Assembly: GCA_004352715.1 (NCBI GenBank)
Contig: SCFE01000034.1
Coordinates: 555,100 to 619,099 of the forward strand
From: Hofstenia miamia
Taxonomy: Eukaryota > Xenacoelomorpha > Acoela
Length of the DNA: 64,000 nt
Direction of reading: 5' to 3'
The notes under the pieces were generated by a model, which was not told where the DNA came from, searched no databases, and saw only the letters and a list, made by a program, of their open reading frames with translations. A program made the position numbers and the translations under genes. Below, piece by piece: positions 38,684 through 53,600 of the stretch (the stretch's first letter is position 1; each line of letters opens with the position of its first letter).

Positions 38684-41600
38684 TTTATATAAATTTATAT
38701 CGCAAGAATTCGATCTTAAAACAGGGTTCTAATTATGAGTGTCGAATGTATATGTTTTAGCATGACTTTGAAATTTATCATTTAGATATCGCTGTTGTCG
38801 TTTTACCCTTTAGAAGATTTTCATATCAGTACAATGGCTTGATTTTTTAAAATTCATTTTAGCAGTAGACGTGCATAGAAAGTGACTCATACTGTTTAAT
38901 GTTCTTATGTTGCATTTTGCTAAAATACTACATCACGTGCCAATTTTTTGCTGTAATTTTAAATTAACCCAATAGTTTAAGTGAATTAATTTCTGGCAGA
39001 GTTTATTGAACATTGACGAATGAGACCTTGCCATCTATCTGCATGTAATGCTGTTTGCTAATTAAATTGGGTTCTTAAGAATGTATGTAATAAGAAAATG
39101 CCCAAATTGCCTTCCTTAGCTATAGCTTAAATGTCTAAACATTAATTTTTGGAATTTTGGCATTATAATTTCGCTTGTTGGACGGTTTATGTTGTTTAGC
39201 GCCAGATTATCCTCCAATAATTACATACCATGAAAAAGTTGCTTCTACGATGTTAGCATTCTCCTATGACCAGCCTAAAAATAGCGGGGCTAATGGAAAA
39301 ATTACATGTTATACCATCTACTATAAATTGCTGTCATACAAGGCTGACCCCATTCAGACCAGTCCTCCAAACCAAATAAACGGTGTAAAGAGAGAAATTA
39401 TTACTGATCTTACTTCGAAACGGATAGATTTGAAAGGTTTAAAGCCGTGGTCATGGTATGCTGTGTGGATGTCCGCCAACACTTCGTCAGAGAGTCCTTT
39501 TTCTAAGCCTTACCTGGCGCGAACCGGGGAAGATGGTAAGCGCTGCTCCGATAATCCCTACTAACCCCGCTTGTGCATGTTGCATGTAGTGTTGTAGTTT
39601 CGCTTGCTTTTATAATCTATTACTAATTTAGTATGACGTCACTCATTTGTTACCTTTCAATTTGCACTCTTTCTATTTCATCTTAACAACAAAGAGCACC
39701 TGAGAAGATTGAAATTTTAAATTTCTATTAATAATATTTGAGAGCTCTGGGATATTTACATGGAATATTTCGGGTGGCAAACTCTTCCAGTAATTTTTGC
39801 CAATTTTTCTACTTCAGGCTAGGTCGAAGTATCACGGAGCTGTTCATCCAGCGCCATAGCAGAATCGGCGTAAGGCGGATATTGCATTCTTTCTCATGCT
39901 GACCGCTAAGGATTTGAGTGCGAAAAATTACAAGAGTGTTGCAGTGAATTAACATTAAGTGATAATGAAAATATTGAGTAGCCCTTTGAATTTTTATAAA
40001 ATGCATTTTATAACCATAAGTCTTTTATGCCAATGCACCGAAATCACTATCTATTTCAACGATATTGACGGATAACAATCAAAGATATTAAGTTTTTTGA
40101 AGAAAAGAATTTCTTTCTATGTTATGTGCAAACACTAGCTCTAATTATATTTGCATATTTCTTAACGTTCAACTACTTGTTTTATATGTTTTCTATTAGA
40201 AATAGTCGAGACATAAATGAAGAGCAAAACACAGTTCGCAATAACACTTTAAACTCTTATTGTTTTATCGTGAAGTATTAATTTATTCGAATTTGTGCAA
40301 AAGCCATTTTTGAAGTGTTACAAAAATATAATAAATGAATAATTTTTTGTGTAGGTATATATTTATTTTGAGTCTATTTCCGATTTTGTCGACCATTAAC
40401 TCATCTCATGTGCCCCACAATAGCTGCGCAGAAATCCTTTCTTTTTGTTCACTTAATTGTTAGATTGGAGGTGGTTCTTTTTAGTTTTTGTTGCATTTTT
40501 TGCTAAAGCTTAACTCCTGTCTTTCTAGTTCCAATGGCTCCACCATCACATATCATGTTGAAGGCAATTAATGCAACAGCTATTTACATAAAGTGGAAGA
40601 ATCCAAAAGAGTCAGAATTACGCGGGCTTCTTATTGGAACACAGATTGTTTACAAGGTATTTTGCTCGATTATATAACAAAATAATATAGGTAGTTTAAT
40701 ACAATTTCTATAATCTAATTTTGTGATATATCCAATGTAAGGGTCTATTTAAAAATGCCATAAACAAACTTTAATTTTTGAGCAATGGTTTTTCAACGCT
40801 TAGCATGCATTGGACATAATAAAAAAATTTGATTACTCATGTATGTGCTTGTCAAGAACAACAGCAGTGATATGTAACACTAATTACTGTATGTTGCCAA
40901 TCAACATTCATTTGTCATTGACACAAAAAACTTAATTTTTATATGATGTCATATGAAACGCCTTCTCCTACATAGTAAATATCACTACAAGTTCAGCTTG
41001 CTCTACATAGGATATTTTTCACAAAAGTTAGCCTTTACCCGTTGCTTAGTATGTGATAACATTTTAGTTGCTGCTGCTATTAACACTAGTAATTTATGAT
41101 GAACTAATCCTTTAGGATGTTAATTCAACGGTAGTTATACTTATGTGTCTATTTCTCCTGCATGCAATTGCCCTTCGTATTTGCAAATGAATTTTCAATC
41201 GAAAATTGACATCATTTAATTGGATTCTCTTAATTGTTGTGTTTTTGTTTTCATTCAACGAATGTTTGTTTCCATGATAATTCAACTCACACTATTTATT
41301 ATTTATTTAATATTTTAGGAGCACATAGAACCGGTTAGTCATTCTGTGTTGTGCATGCTAGTATTTCAGTTTTTTTTGCAACGGCACTTTGAAACCCTAC
41401 AAAATGCTCTCCTGCTTTACTTAAGTTGTACTGTAGACATACATTTAATTCGTCTGATTCAAGAATTAAGCTTTCAATGCAGCATTGATTTTCAATATGC
41501 ATTCTGTAAAAATGAATATTTTCAGCAGCTTTTGCTAATTTTCCCATTCTCCTGATAGTTTATATTTGAAAATTGATCATATGTTCGGACTGGTTTCAAT

Positions 41601-44600
41601 TCCCCCCCCTTACTATCCGTTTATCTCAACCTTCGTAACTATGAATCTAGTAAAAGTGCGCATTCGTACTTATTTGATTAGTATTATTATTTTTTGTCAA
41701 AGCTAAGAACATAAACTATAGATACTATTGTATAATGAGAGCGCACTGTTGTATTTCAGATGAATTTTTTTAGGTTTTAAGTAGGGTTCTGCGAGACCTG
41801 ATGTTGTGCCAGACTATTTACTCCTACACCAGTTCAATGGTCTCATGTCATAGCTTCTATTTAGACCAAATAAATTTGCAAAAATTACAAGTAATATCCT
41901 GAAATTCGTGGTCCTAGTTTATTCATTTCTAGTCCCTTGAGACTCGATGGTCCCGCAGAGCTCAAGTCTTAAGACAATGCAACCACAATTTCATAAGATT
42001 TAACACCCACTTGAATTTCATGTCACGGAATTGCACACTCGTTGGTTGAAACTATCTATTTGTAGCTACCAGATCACAGTATTGTTAGTTATTTAAATTT
42101 ATCATTTTCAATGCAATACATGTATATTTAACCTTTTAAAAATGATCCTCCTAATCAGTTTTCTTTAAAATTTCATGTGATCCATATTTTTGCATAATTT
42201 TTTGCATAATGATGAGAATGTTAGAGTTTTTATTAAATAATAAATCCACTTCAAAAGATAAGCCCCGTTATTGAAATTTGAGTGCAAAGAGAATTGAATG
42301 TAGTCTGCCACTTAAAGAGGCCTCCACTTTGAGGTGAAAATCCATTTTATGGACTTCTTTTCAAAGCGATCATGTTACTTCACTTGTGTAAAGGCTTCTA
42401 TTAGCTGGCATGTGGTTCTCGTATAATGACTAAGTATGACAATGAAAGCAGAAGCATTTTGAAAGCAGATCTATTTCAGAATTGCAATCTACCAGTTTTT
42501 TGCGGTATGGTAGGTAATCAAGAAACAAATTAGACAGATTTTGATAACTTTGCCAGACATAACTTAAAAATTGTTATATTTATATATCTTTACCTACTTT
42601 CTAGAATACAATTATTTATAATCTTACAGTGATCAAGTGTCTAATCAGAATTATTTTCACACTTGAAATTAGCTAGCAATCCTGCTTCCGGCAGAGCAGA
42701 TGCTTAATGGTATGTATATAACAAAGGAATTGTAGTAATACTTTTCTTCTTGCCAGAATAACTCTTTTCTGAATGTCTTCTGGCCGCGTCATTGTTTTTC
42801 AAATTTTCTGAATATGAAAATTTATGATTTTGATATATTCTAAAATGTAATTTACATTTTAAAATTGAATAGATTTAATTTCCTACATACTTATGCATTT
42901 TTAAAATACTTGATTTCAAAAGATTGTTTTGTGCCTCTGAAGTGCCGTAGCATCACGAGTTTCCGCAATTTTTTGCCAGCACTATATTGGGCTCATACGT
43001 TTTTGTTTTGTTAATGTGGTGTTCTTTTTGTTTCCTGTGTATTGAATATTTGAAAAAGTAACATATTAATTTGATTAATTTTATACTTGTATTTTAAAAT
43101 GGAATTTATCAATTTTGAAAGTGTCTTTGCTAAGTTTACCTTACATTAATCTATAAAGTATCCTTATTTCATGCAAGACATCCAATTTAAATTAGGCTCG
43201 AGGTTGTTTTTACGACTTTTTCATTGATTTTGCTTTTGATGTCGGGTGAAATATTTTTAGCGGTCATCTCATTTTTCAAAATGAAAAATGGACAATTGTA
43301 TTTTGCATTTTGAATTTTGTTTTAGGTCAGTGGAGAAAAAGTGGATTCGGCAATTGAACGGTATGTCAACATTAAAAGTGATTTTCTTCAAAATTTTACA
43401 TTGGGCAACTTAATTGCTGAAACTAAATATGCTGTCTTTCTCCGAAGTCGAACTTCAAAGGGCTTTAGTCCTGACAGTGAAGTCAAATATGTGAAGACCA
43501 CTGCTAAAGGTATGAAATTCCTAACACTGGTTTCTAAGTGACTATTCTGTTATATTTCAGCATGAAATTCTATAGAAACAATCTGCTAAGCTTCAATGTT
43601 CATACTATACTTTCTTTATTGAGTTTATTTGAAATCAATTGTTTTGTATTTAGACAAGTTATTTTAACTAATTTTTTTATTTCCAAGGAAGGTCTAAGTG
43701 CTAAAGCCATCAATAAGTTTGTTAACTGTATAGTCGTTAATCAAAAACAGCAGTAGGTATATGTACCTCTGGCTCTATTTATGTTAATAATCAAATTTCG
43801 TTCTCAATCGTCAAATTTTTTGTTTTGGAGAGCATACCATTTGTAACATACTCAGTTATTCTCAGAAACTATTGCAGTCCTGTCTTGATAGGGGTTAAAT
43901 GTTTATATGTAGTACTAGAAAATTATTTTGAAAGTAAGTCTATTAATATGATCATAAGAGACCGTTTTGCTTAGATTCAAAAGGAAGTTCCTTTTGTTGT
44001 TATGGTTCTTAGGGCTTCTATAATAGTAAAACAGAACATAAGAGGTTTCCTACTTATAAGTTCTACCTTATGTCTATAACTGCTAAATTTCAATAGAATT
44101 GATATAACTTTAAAAATGTTTTTAGTAAGCTAAGAATACAGTTATGCATAACTTCGTTAATCGAATTTTGCATTGTTGTAGTTTTAGATTAATATACACA
44201 GTATGGGTAGAATTAAGTTCCAAACATCCTTAGTAAAGGACTCCCATGGTTGACACCTTTCAAGTAAGATGGATACAGTCCTTATTGTACTATTTGTCGG
44301 AAAGCCTTGAGGAAACACTGGATGGGGACGATCGGTAAGAGTGAAAATAACGCTCTAACTCTTAACCACTATGTGCAAGTTTTCGGAGCTGAAATATACC
44401 AAGCTCTGCATGCTGCTGTCTCAAATTAGTCTTTCTTCCACGCAAGGAGATTCCAAGTGAATTAAGATAACGTTTCCAAGTTATTCTTCAATTGATATCG
44501 ATTATGCCGGGCAGATGCCAATTTAAGTACAACTTCAATTTGAAATTACGCTATACTCCAAAGAACACCTTATATACGATCTTAATAAACGTTCTTTCAC

Positions 44601-47600
44601 TTTCAAATTTGATGAAGCTATCAATAAAAAAATGTGATGAATATTGTGGATATTGTGTAGTAATGATCTTGTCCATCATTTCAACGAGTTTATGTTAGAG
44701 AATCAACTTGACCCTAATTACTTTCTCCATCTTACCATGAATGAGTCTAATGTGATCCTAGCGTTTCAAGACAAAATTATCGAATTTGATAAGACGTTTC
44801 TTAATCTAGGTACATGTTCAATACAGCTAGTTCATACAGCTTTTCGTCCGGACACAACAAACATGTCGTTTGATTTTGATCAGTCCTTCACAAACATGCA
44901 ATTTTTTTAAGTTACGGAGTACTTAATGAGAATATTATCAAAGTCTTCATTTCTTCATTAGATACATTAGATAAATTATTTATAAAACATGATAAATAGG
45001 TTGACCTCTATGAAACATGTGGGTGTGCGTGTTGATGCAAAATGGAATAACGTTACAGAATATTTCTTAAAATTTCTCCCTAAGGAAAATATATAACTTT
45101 GTTTTATTCTACGGACAATTCTTTTTAATTTTTGGCATCAAATTTTATAAAATTTTACCTTAAATTGCATAAATTCATAATTATTATGATTGATTATCTG
45201 CAAAGACCCCTGATATATATTTTTTCTCAAAAATCTGTTATTGGTTAATAATTTGAAGAAACTTTGCTTCACTATAATGGGGTTTTTTGCAACTTTCTTA
45301 AAATTATTACATTTCGGTTAACTTCAATATGTGATTATGTTTAGGGCCTACAGCTCCCGAATATTTTGAAGGAGGGTTTAGCAGAGCAAAACAACTAGTT
45401 CATTTACAGTGGGAAAAGCCTTCGGACTGGCATTCAAGCAATAAGACTAAATGGCAATATAGACTAACCTACAAAGATACAGAAGGCCGTGATTTCAACA
45501 CAATATTCCTCAATTATAGTGTTACAGAATTCACTCTATCCAGGCTCATACCATCTACTCTTTACAAATTCGAATTGCGAGCGATGAATGAACATGGTGT
45601 AGGGGAACCAAGATTCGTAGACATGAGAGTTGAAATGGGATGTAAGTATATTTTTCTCAAATTACTTTCTCTCATTAAATTTCACATTTTCCGCTAATTT
45701 TCATTTCATTTCTGTATATCTTCAGACAAGTATCTATTTTTTAAAAATTTTTAAGCAATAAGTTTATCCTTTTATTTTTATGTGTGTTATTTCCAAATTA
45801 ATGCATTTGTTATAGTACCTGGCAAGCCTTTGAATCCAAGAGTGTACATCCTTTCATATCGAAAAGTTTTGTTCAAATGGAATCCACCGCCACCGCCCTA
45901 CACTAATTTAATTAATAGCTATGAAATCAGATATGATCTTAATAAGAAGGAAATCACAAAGGTTAATATCTCTGCTCAATTGCAATATTTCTATTGTGAA
46001 GCATTAAAACCTGGATTAACATATAACTTCGAAGTTGCTGCCTGCAATGCTTTAGGGTGTGGAGAATTTACGGATGCTCAGCCAATTACAACAATGAAAA
46101 AAGGTTCGATCTTTATTTACATGACAATGAAAAGATAGTGCAATTTATCAAATTAATTTGTGTATAATTAACCCAGTAACTGTTTTTTTATCGCTCGTGC
46201 AAATTATATTATCCCTATTTCTACTTGCTTTGCTTTTGAGTAACAAATCGTTTCGTCCACATTTTTGAACAATTTTTTCCAAGCCTGTTAAGTAATAAAT
46301 ATTAAAAGACATTTACGTGAACACATCTATGTGGTTGGGCCAATCTATGCTAAAACTTATTCTTGTGCCTGAAGTCCATTCAAATCTGATTTTTTTTCGA
46401 AATAGAAATCCGGGTTTTGGTAAAAATATTCAATTTCTTTTTATACCTAGTGTTCAAATAATGAGGCGGTCTAATGCATTTGCGAACAATTACCACCCTG
46501 AAATATTTTGTTTACTAAAGAAAAACTGTGTATTCTCGGCCAGACGCGCCATGCATAAAGTCAGAAGTTCTCGCGCCGGGTCAGAGCCAGGGCAAAGAAT
46601 AAGGTCGAAAAAAAACGAGGCAATTCCTTATCTTGTAGTATTTTCAGAATTTAAATATCTACATTGGATCGTAAGTTATAAGCGTTTAAAAATGATTTGA
46701 GAAAATCATCACCGATTTTTAAAAATTCCTAGTAGAATTTGGGTTAAGTTTTAGCACATTTTCGCATGTTTTGTGTTAAAGAATGTCTACAAGGATTTCT
46801 AAATACCTCTTCCATTTAAATTTTTTAATCTGATATACAATGGCGAACTATTTGTGTTTCCCTAGCGTTAATGCCTTGTTAAGAGTAATGTTTTGATATG
46901 ATCGAGCAATTCAATTTTTCACCACCGACCTCGGCTAAACCATTTTGATGAAGAATTGAATGTTGGAATTGATTATTGTACATCTTAACATTTAAAGAGT
47001 ATCGGGCTTGTAAAAATGTCAATTACTTTAATGAAATTTTTCTGTTAAATGGTTCTTTGGATTAATTCAAAATAAAATTAATGCCGATTTAAAAATTTAT
47101 TTGAATTTTATTAAAGACAATCTTTGGGCGTAACAAGTCATAAATTAATTGCATCAAATTATTCTATTGCCTTCCCCGCGGACTCCTACGTCATCACTTT
47201 TAAAAATCAATTATATTTTGTCCATGTATCATTTTAGGGTTTTTAATGTCTACGTCGGGGAGGGCTTACTATTATGCTAGTTATGGTAAGTTTTTTTAGA
47301 GCTAATCTTCTTTGTCGTTTAACTTAAAATATGAAGTTCTTTTCATTATTTTCGTTAAACTAGATTTTTCATAATAAGCCAGATAGTGTTGAATATAAAA
47401 CTACCCAAAAATATTGCGTTGGAACTCATTTGGCAAGATGTGTTCTCACTATATACGAGTCTCCAATTCAGAATCAAGTGGCCAATATTTTAACAATTTT
47501 TTTTAAAATTTATCTATGCTTTAAAATTACTTACCAATGCCAGGCAATTCTCTAGCCTTAAATAAATGTATATGGCAATTTTATGGAATTTTGAATTAAA

Positions 47601-50600
47601 AAAATTTTTTATTTGATGCTTTTACTTTATTTATTTTATGTATGCATTGGCTTGATTACTTTATTCAGAAGAGTACAATTAAATTTTAAATTTGTGTAAT
47701 TTCTTAAACTAACTTTTAGTGTCAGATCAGGCGCCCCGAGATGTTAAGGCAGTGCTTAATGGAAAGTCTATTGTTGTAACATGGAAGAAACCGACTCTTG
47801 GAGATCCATTTAAATATATCGTTTACTATACTAACAATCCATCTATAAAAATTCATTTTTGGAACAACAAAACTGTCGGTAACGTATTTTTACTTATCAC
47901 TTCTGAACTGAGCTGAAGTTAGCCTACGTTAGCATTAGAAATCTCTATAATCATTTACTATTTCAATATTTGATTACTTAACACGTTACATGTAAATCTA
48001 GTTTGATGGCACTATATAGTAATGAAAAAATAAATGAATGTAAGCTTAAGCAAACTGCACCCTGAACTCGTTTTTTAATGCAATAAACCAACTTATTTGA
48101 TAAACTTATACTCGAATTTCACCTTCTTGTTTCCTACAATTTGTGTTGATCGTATGATAATTATTTTACTCGATGCTAATATGTGTACTGACGGTTTAAG
48201 GGTGAATGGTTTATAATTTTTTTCAATTGAATTGTTTTAGAAGCTTTCATAATATCATTTTAGAAGGTAGCCTCACAACAATTTTATCAAATTTGAAGTT
48301 CAAAACGACCTACGCTATAAAAGTTCAGAGTGTAGTGGATTCAACTGTTGATGCCTTATCTCCAGTCGTTTTGCAAACTGTGTCTGGGGGCTCAATCTAT
48401 GGCTTCAAAATTATTGTAAATAATATCAACAACGACAGTGTTTTAATTTCTTGGCCAAAGCCAAGCTCTTACCAAAAAGTGTCTTTCTATTCTGTAAGTT
48501 TTTAATAGACCCTGTTACATGCCACAACTAAAAGTTTTTAGTTATCCAATTATATTTAGGGTGATTTATATTTAGGTACTTAATATTTTTAATATTTTTT
48601 ATATAAAATTCCTTGAATTTTTTTGGTTTGTTATTTTGTAATTTTAGATCGGTTATTACAATTTAAGAAATGGATTATCAAAATACATTAACTCAATTCC
48701 AAATACTGTTCATATTCAATATATTGAAGATCTAAAGCCAAACACAAAATATCGCATTATATTAAAGGAGACATTTGCGGATCTTCAAAATCACTCAGTA
48801 GAAACCGATGTTCTAACTAAATATCAGGGTGAGTTTTATGCCATCTAGCGATATAAGTTATAATTCTCATTTGAGTTAATTTTTTGTTTCTCAAATATAT
48901 CCGTGTATTGGTCATATATAATATATATAAATTGGAAAATTTATAGATTAACCCTATACGATCTGGACTTTTTTCGCCTAGTAAGGCCCAATATAACTCT
49001 AAATTTGATTAAATCATGTTATTAAAGTTAAACTTTGCACAAACATCATCTTGAAATTTTCAACTACTTGATGCCATTATTATTTTTAATAACATCATCA
49101 AAAATAATTGTTTTGGAAATTTTTTGAATTATATTTAATATTTATTTTAGGAGTTCGAAATGTTAGAATTAATTAGAATTCATTCTTAACGTATCAAAAT
49201 ATTTATCTTGCTTGTTTTACATAGTTCTTTCTTTCTAACAATAATAATCAACTTTTGGAAAACTTAAGACCAAGCCCTTTGTTGATTACATTGTTATACA
49301 TAGAATAAGCAGATATTTAGACAAGTTTTAATATGTTGCTATGATCCCCAATAAGCGTTTGGAAAAGTCACCAATTCTCAATAAAACATTAGTTTTTGAG
49401 AAATAATCGAATGTTTAATGGAGGAAGAAAATTCTCCTCAAGCCGAATAGATTTAAGAAATTTGCAACAACGATTGTCGCCAGGAATTGTTGTGAACACC
49501 AATAAGCTTATGTATTTTACTGGGAGTTGAAAAACTCAGCCATAAAACCCATTTGGATTATTCTGGTATAGGTTTTGTTAAAAAATGGAAAATCAAAGAA
49601 TTGCAAAGTTAATCGCTAAGTATAAGGTAGCACACTAGTTTATTTATGCATGAAAATATGAAGTGAAAACTGATTGTTAACTTTTATTACATGACTACTT
49701 TTCTAAGAACTTATTTTAATGGCATACAATATTTCTGTGGTTTAAACTGTATTTTTTATTTATGTGATGTAAATGAGTCTATAATAAAAATAGTTTTTTC
49801 CTACAATGGTGGTATTTGTGGACTAACCATCAAACGTTTTGAGATTACATTCAAAATATTTTACCAACGTTTTCATATTTTAATTCTCTTATCTAATAAC
49901 CTTTCCAAAATGATCGACCAACAATATGTTCAGATTTGAATATTTGTAAGTTATTACTGGTATTACTATATTGTATATAAACTTAATGTTTGTAAAGGGT
50001 CTTGTTAATGAATTTAGACAATTAGATTGCTAAAAGTAAAATGTATCAATGTAGATAACTGTAAATGTACACCCCACTAATAAATATATCGAAAAATCTC
50101 TCGCTAGGGATAAACCCCACAGTAATATTCAATTTATTAATTTATCATTATATCATATTTCCGTCAATCTTGAACTTCGAGTTTCAATTGAGGTGTCATT
50201 TTAAGGTTCTTATCCTATTTCGATCTCTGTGCTCGTCAGGCCCGGGGCGGTAGGATTTCCTCCCCTATCTAACTCTGGATTGGATTATTATATTAAAATT
50301 ATACTTTGTTTAATATTTTTCAGGTCAGCACTAGCAATTTGGAATATTCAGAAATGTGATGCCATCATTGTTTTTGATGACGTTACTAAATCTGAAAATT
50401 TCGTGATTTTTTTTGAAATATATAGCCTTAGCAGTTGGAAATGATGGAAAATTTGCAAAATTCATTCTTAAGTTGTCACACTAACATTAATGTTTATGCA
50501 AAAATTGCAAGGTTGTGCCCCAGGTTGAAAATAATGATATACAAACAATGAGAAAATTGTTTTTAAAGGGTTATTTATGTTCCCCAATAACGGTTGGAAA

Positions 50601-53600
50601 AATCACCAACTCTCATTAAGAAGACTCCACAACTTTATGAGTAATAATCAAATGTTTAGTAGGGGAAGAAACCCCCCTCCCCTTGAATAGTGTAAAGAAA
50701 TAAACAGCTTTTTCATGTTGTTTTTGAATATTTGAAATTCTTTAATTCTGAAAATGATGCAGAAGTTTTTCTCGGCAGTTATTGAAGAGATTTCCAATCG
50801 CTATATTTTTGCGTCATTGCCTAATTAGTATGACGTCCTGTCACTTGTTCTAAATGAAGTAACCCAATTTCACGGTAGTTGCTACTTTTCGAAGAAGAGA
50901 TATTTATTTGGAAGTGAAGAGTAAATAACGTGCACGTGATTTATCGATTTCGTTATTAGTTTATGGTAATTTTTTCAAAATCTTTTGATTGACACCTAAG
51001 TGCTTGATCATTTGTAATGGGAATAATTATATTCGTTGTATAATTTTCCAACCAAATGCACTTCCATTCAATTTTTCCTGCATAACTTGATATTTTCATC
51101 ATTAATTTTATGACGTCATTCAACTTTGTTCTTCTTACACTTAAAGTCACTTTAAGGCAATTTATTTCTTTGTTTCTGTACATACAGAAATGTTCTTGAG
51201 ATTTAGTGGAGTTTATTTCAAACAGGCAAATAATATAATTTTATAAGTACAAAACTACTTTTGAAAAGTTGACAAAAACTTTAATCACCAAAATTTGACA
51301 CTGTGTTTCCTGAGATAGTTAATGTCTAAGAATTAATCCTTCGCAAAATACTCAACGTGACTTTCGACAACTACGTTGTCAACTTTTTACAAGAAAGTTA
51401 ATGAAAATGACGTCGTTCATTTGAAGTTAATTAACAATAGAATTATGGTTGTTCCTTGAATTTTCTGAGCAAAGACTTCATTTTAAGGTTTCATACCAAA
51501 GGATTAAAAGAAATTATATATAATTAAATAAGATTTTCACCACATATGAAGTTTAAGATATAGAAGCAAGTTATACACTTTATGTAAATTTTCAAACAAA
51601 TATAATTTGTTTTGAGTCAAATCGAACCATCTTAGTAATTCTCGAATAGATAAAATTATTTTTGTTTATGATTTAAGTTAATAACTCATTGCACTTGTCG
51701 CGCGGCATCTGATTCCCTGAGTGTAGTGTAAATCCCAGCCCATGTGGATCCCATGCTTAAGGTGTTCTTCAATATCGTGTCTTCACCGAACAGAGTTGAG
51801 AACTGTGTATCTTTGTCAATCGTTGTTGTTTCTATTGTAATATTCCATGAGAATTTAAAAACGATTTAATGAGAATTTAATCAAACTCTTCAATGAAACG
51901 CGGAAATTCTTTAATTTCTGCGGCATGCTCTGCTGATTTTTACATTTTGTACTGGTTTTCAAAATTTAATACTGAAAAATAGGTTTCCTGTTATCCACTA
52001 GCAATATCTATTTAGTAATTTCTTTTGTCTCAAAATTTCCCCAACAACAGTGTTTTTTAAAAGTTATCTGTTTTTGATTTTCTTTAAAAACTAAATGTTC
52101 ATCCATCCATTTTGGTTGAACATTTTTTAATAATTCTATGGAAATTGATACATTTTTGTCTGCCTTCATGCTGATTTTAAAGATGTTTTCTTCTGACTAC
52201 TTGACATTTAGTTGAATATTTTAAGATACTTGAATGAACTTTGTTTTATAAGAATTCTTCACAATTGTAGACGGAAGGAAATTCTTTTAGCAACTTTATG
52301 GGTTTATGATTTTGTAAAAATGTGGGCCATAGTTTTTTAAGGGATGCTCAGTTTTAATATTTTTTCACTTTTAAAAATTTATATATATATTAAATATGAA
52401 GAAAAATACTCTTTTAGCACAACTATCATACATACAATTAGCAAATCCTGACCACATGTAGATAAGTACTCGGAATATATTTTGACGAATATTCTTAATT
52501 TGTAAACATATTTTTCAAGGGAACGAGAACCTTATCTAATTAGTTAGGAAATATTTATCTTGAGTCTAAAAATATATGGAGTGCCGACAATAGCACTGTT
52601 AATGAGAATTCATACACTTCAATGATCGATCGAATCTCAGCAATTAATCTTCCATAAAGACATTCATTCGATTTCCTCCTTTGCGAACATTTTCACAGCG
52701 ACAATACATACTATAGCTTTACAAATAGCCTAAATTGAAACGACTTTCTTACAAAGTAAATATATAATTTATTTTCTAAGTCACAGCAGAGATGAATTTC
52801 ATACATAACGCGTGGTAAATTTATGATCACTCAAACTTTTTTAATTAACACATATAAAACACGAGCTATTCTAAATGGAAACATCATCTCTGTTAGAATT
52901 GCCTGTCATCTACTTGGTACGTTAAAGCGAATATTAAGTTATTTCATGGTTGAATTCAATTCTTCTCTTATTCAAACTTTATAAATCTACCTAAATATGG
53001 CATGAATATAGTTTTTGTTAAACTTTTGTTGCTAACAGGTGATTATCACCATTATCATATACACAGTATAAAATATTGAAATTCCCGCCACCTATTTTCT
53101 CAGACTCAATAATGCAGACCCTTGGTCTGCCTTTGTTTATAATTCATGAAAAGCGCTATTATTTATTGATAAGTCTTTATCATTTATTCTTTTCATGGAA
53201 AAATTGCATCAAGGAAATTTGACGGATTGGAATTAAATTATCATTATAAAAGCGATGCCGAAATCTGAAAGCTTAGAGCCTTATCATTAAAAAATCCTGA
53301 TAAAATTAGTGTTTAAATAATAGTTTTATCCAAATCACATATATCTTTCTTTTGAGACTCATTTGAATTTGTACAAAAGCCACCAAGATTTGAGATTGAA
53401 TTTTAGAAATGCAGCATTAATTGGGCACTTGGAGTAAAACCTGATTTAATTGCCATAGAAGTTTTAAATTTTTTATCCCAGAAAATGAGTTAAAAACTTT
53501 GTTGGCCAATTTTTATTATGTTTATGTATGAATTAACGGCATTCGAGTATGCTTAAATTCTGCGACGTAGTTTATTAAACCTTAACAATACCATTGGGAA

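Larger units (their letters stand above)
36399..39199 (+). other. Intron between FN3-3 and FN3-4
   Basis: It contains the mariner-like element at 36882-38161 with a (TA)n tract on its left and another at 38651-38681. Just right of the element, aaggtctaccggaaagt (38169-38185) resembles a mariner terminal repeat fragment. 38190-38640 and 38690-39199 show nothing further. Confidence 0.55.

Noticed and set aside
46317-46700. 127-codon open frame on the + strand
   Set aside because: It lies on dispersed repeat family B, whose other copy at 6007-6750 has no matching frame on that strand, so coding is unlikely.
53248-53290. Possible extra exon between FN3-9 and the juxtamembrane domain
   Set aside because: No open segment with matching phase and splice sites was found in 48829-53947, and the existing junction 48828|53948 keeps frame.
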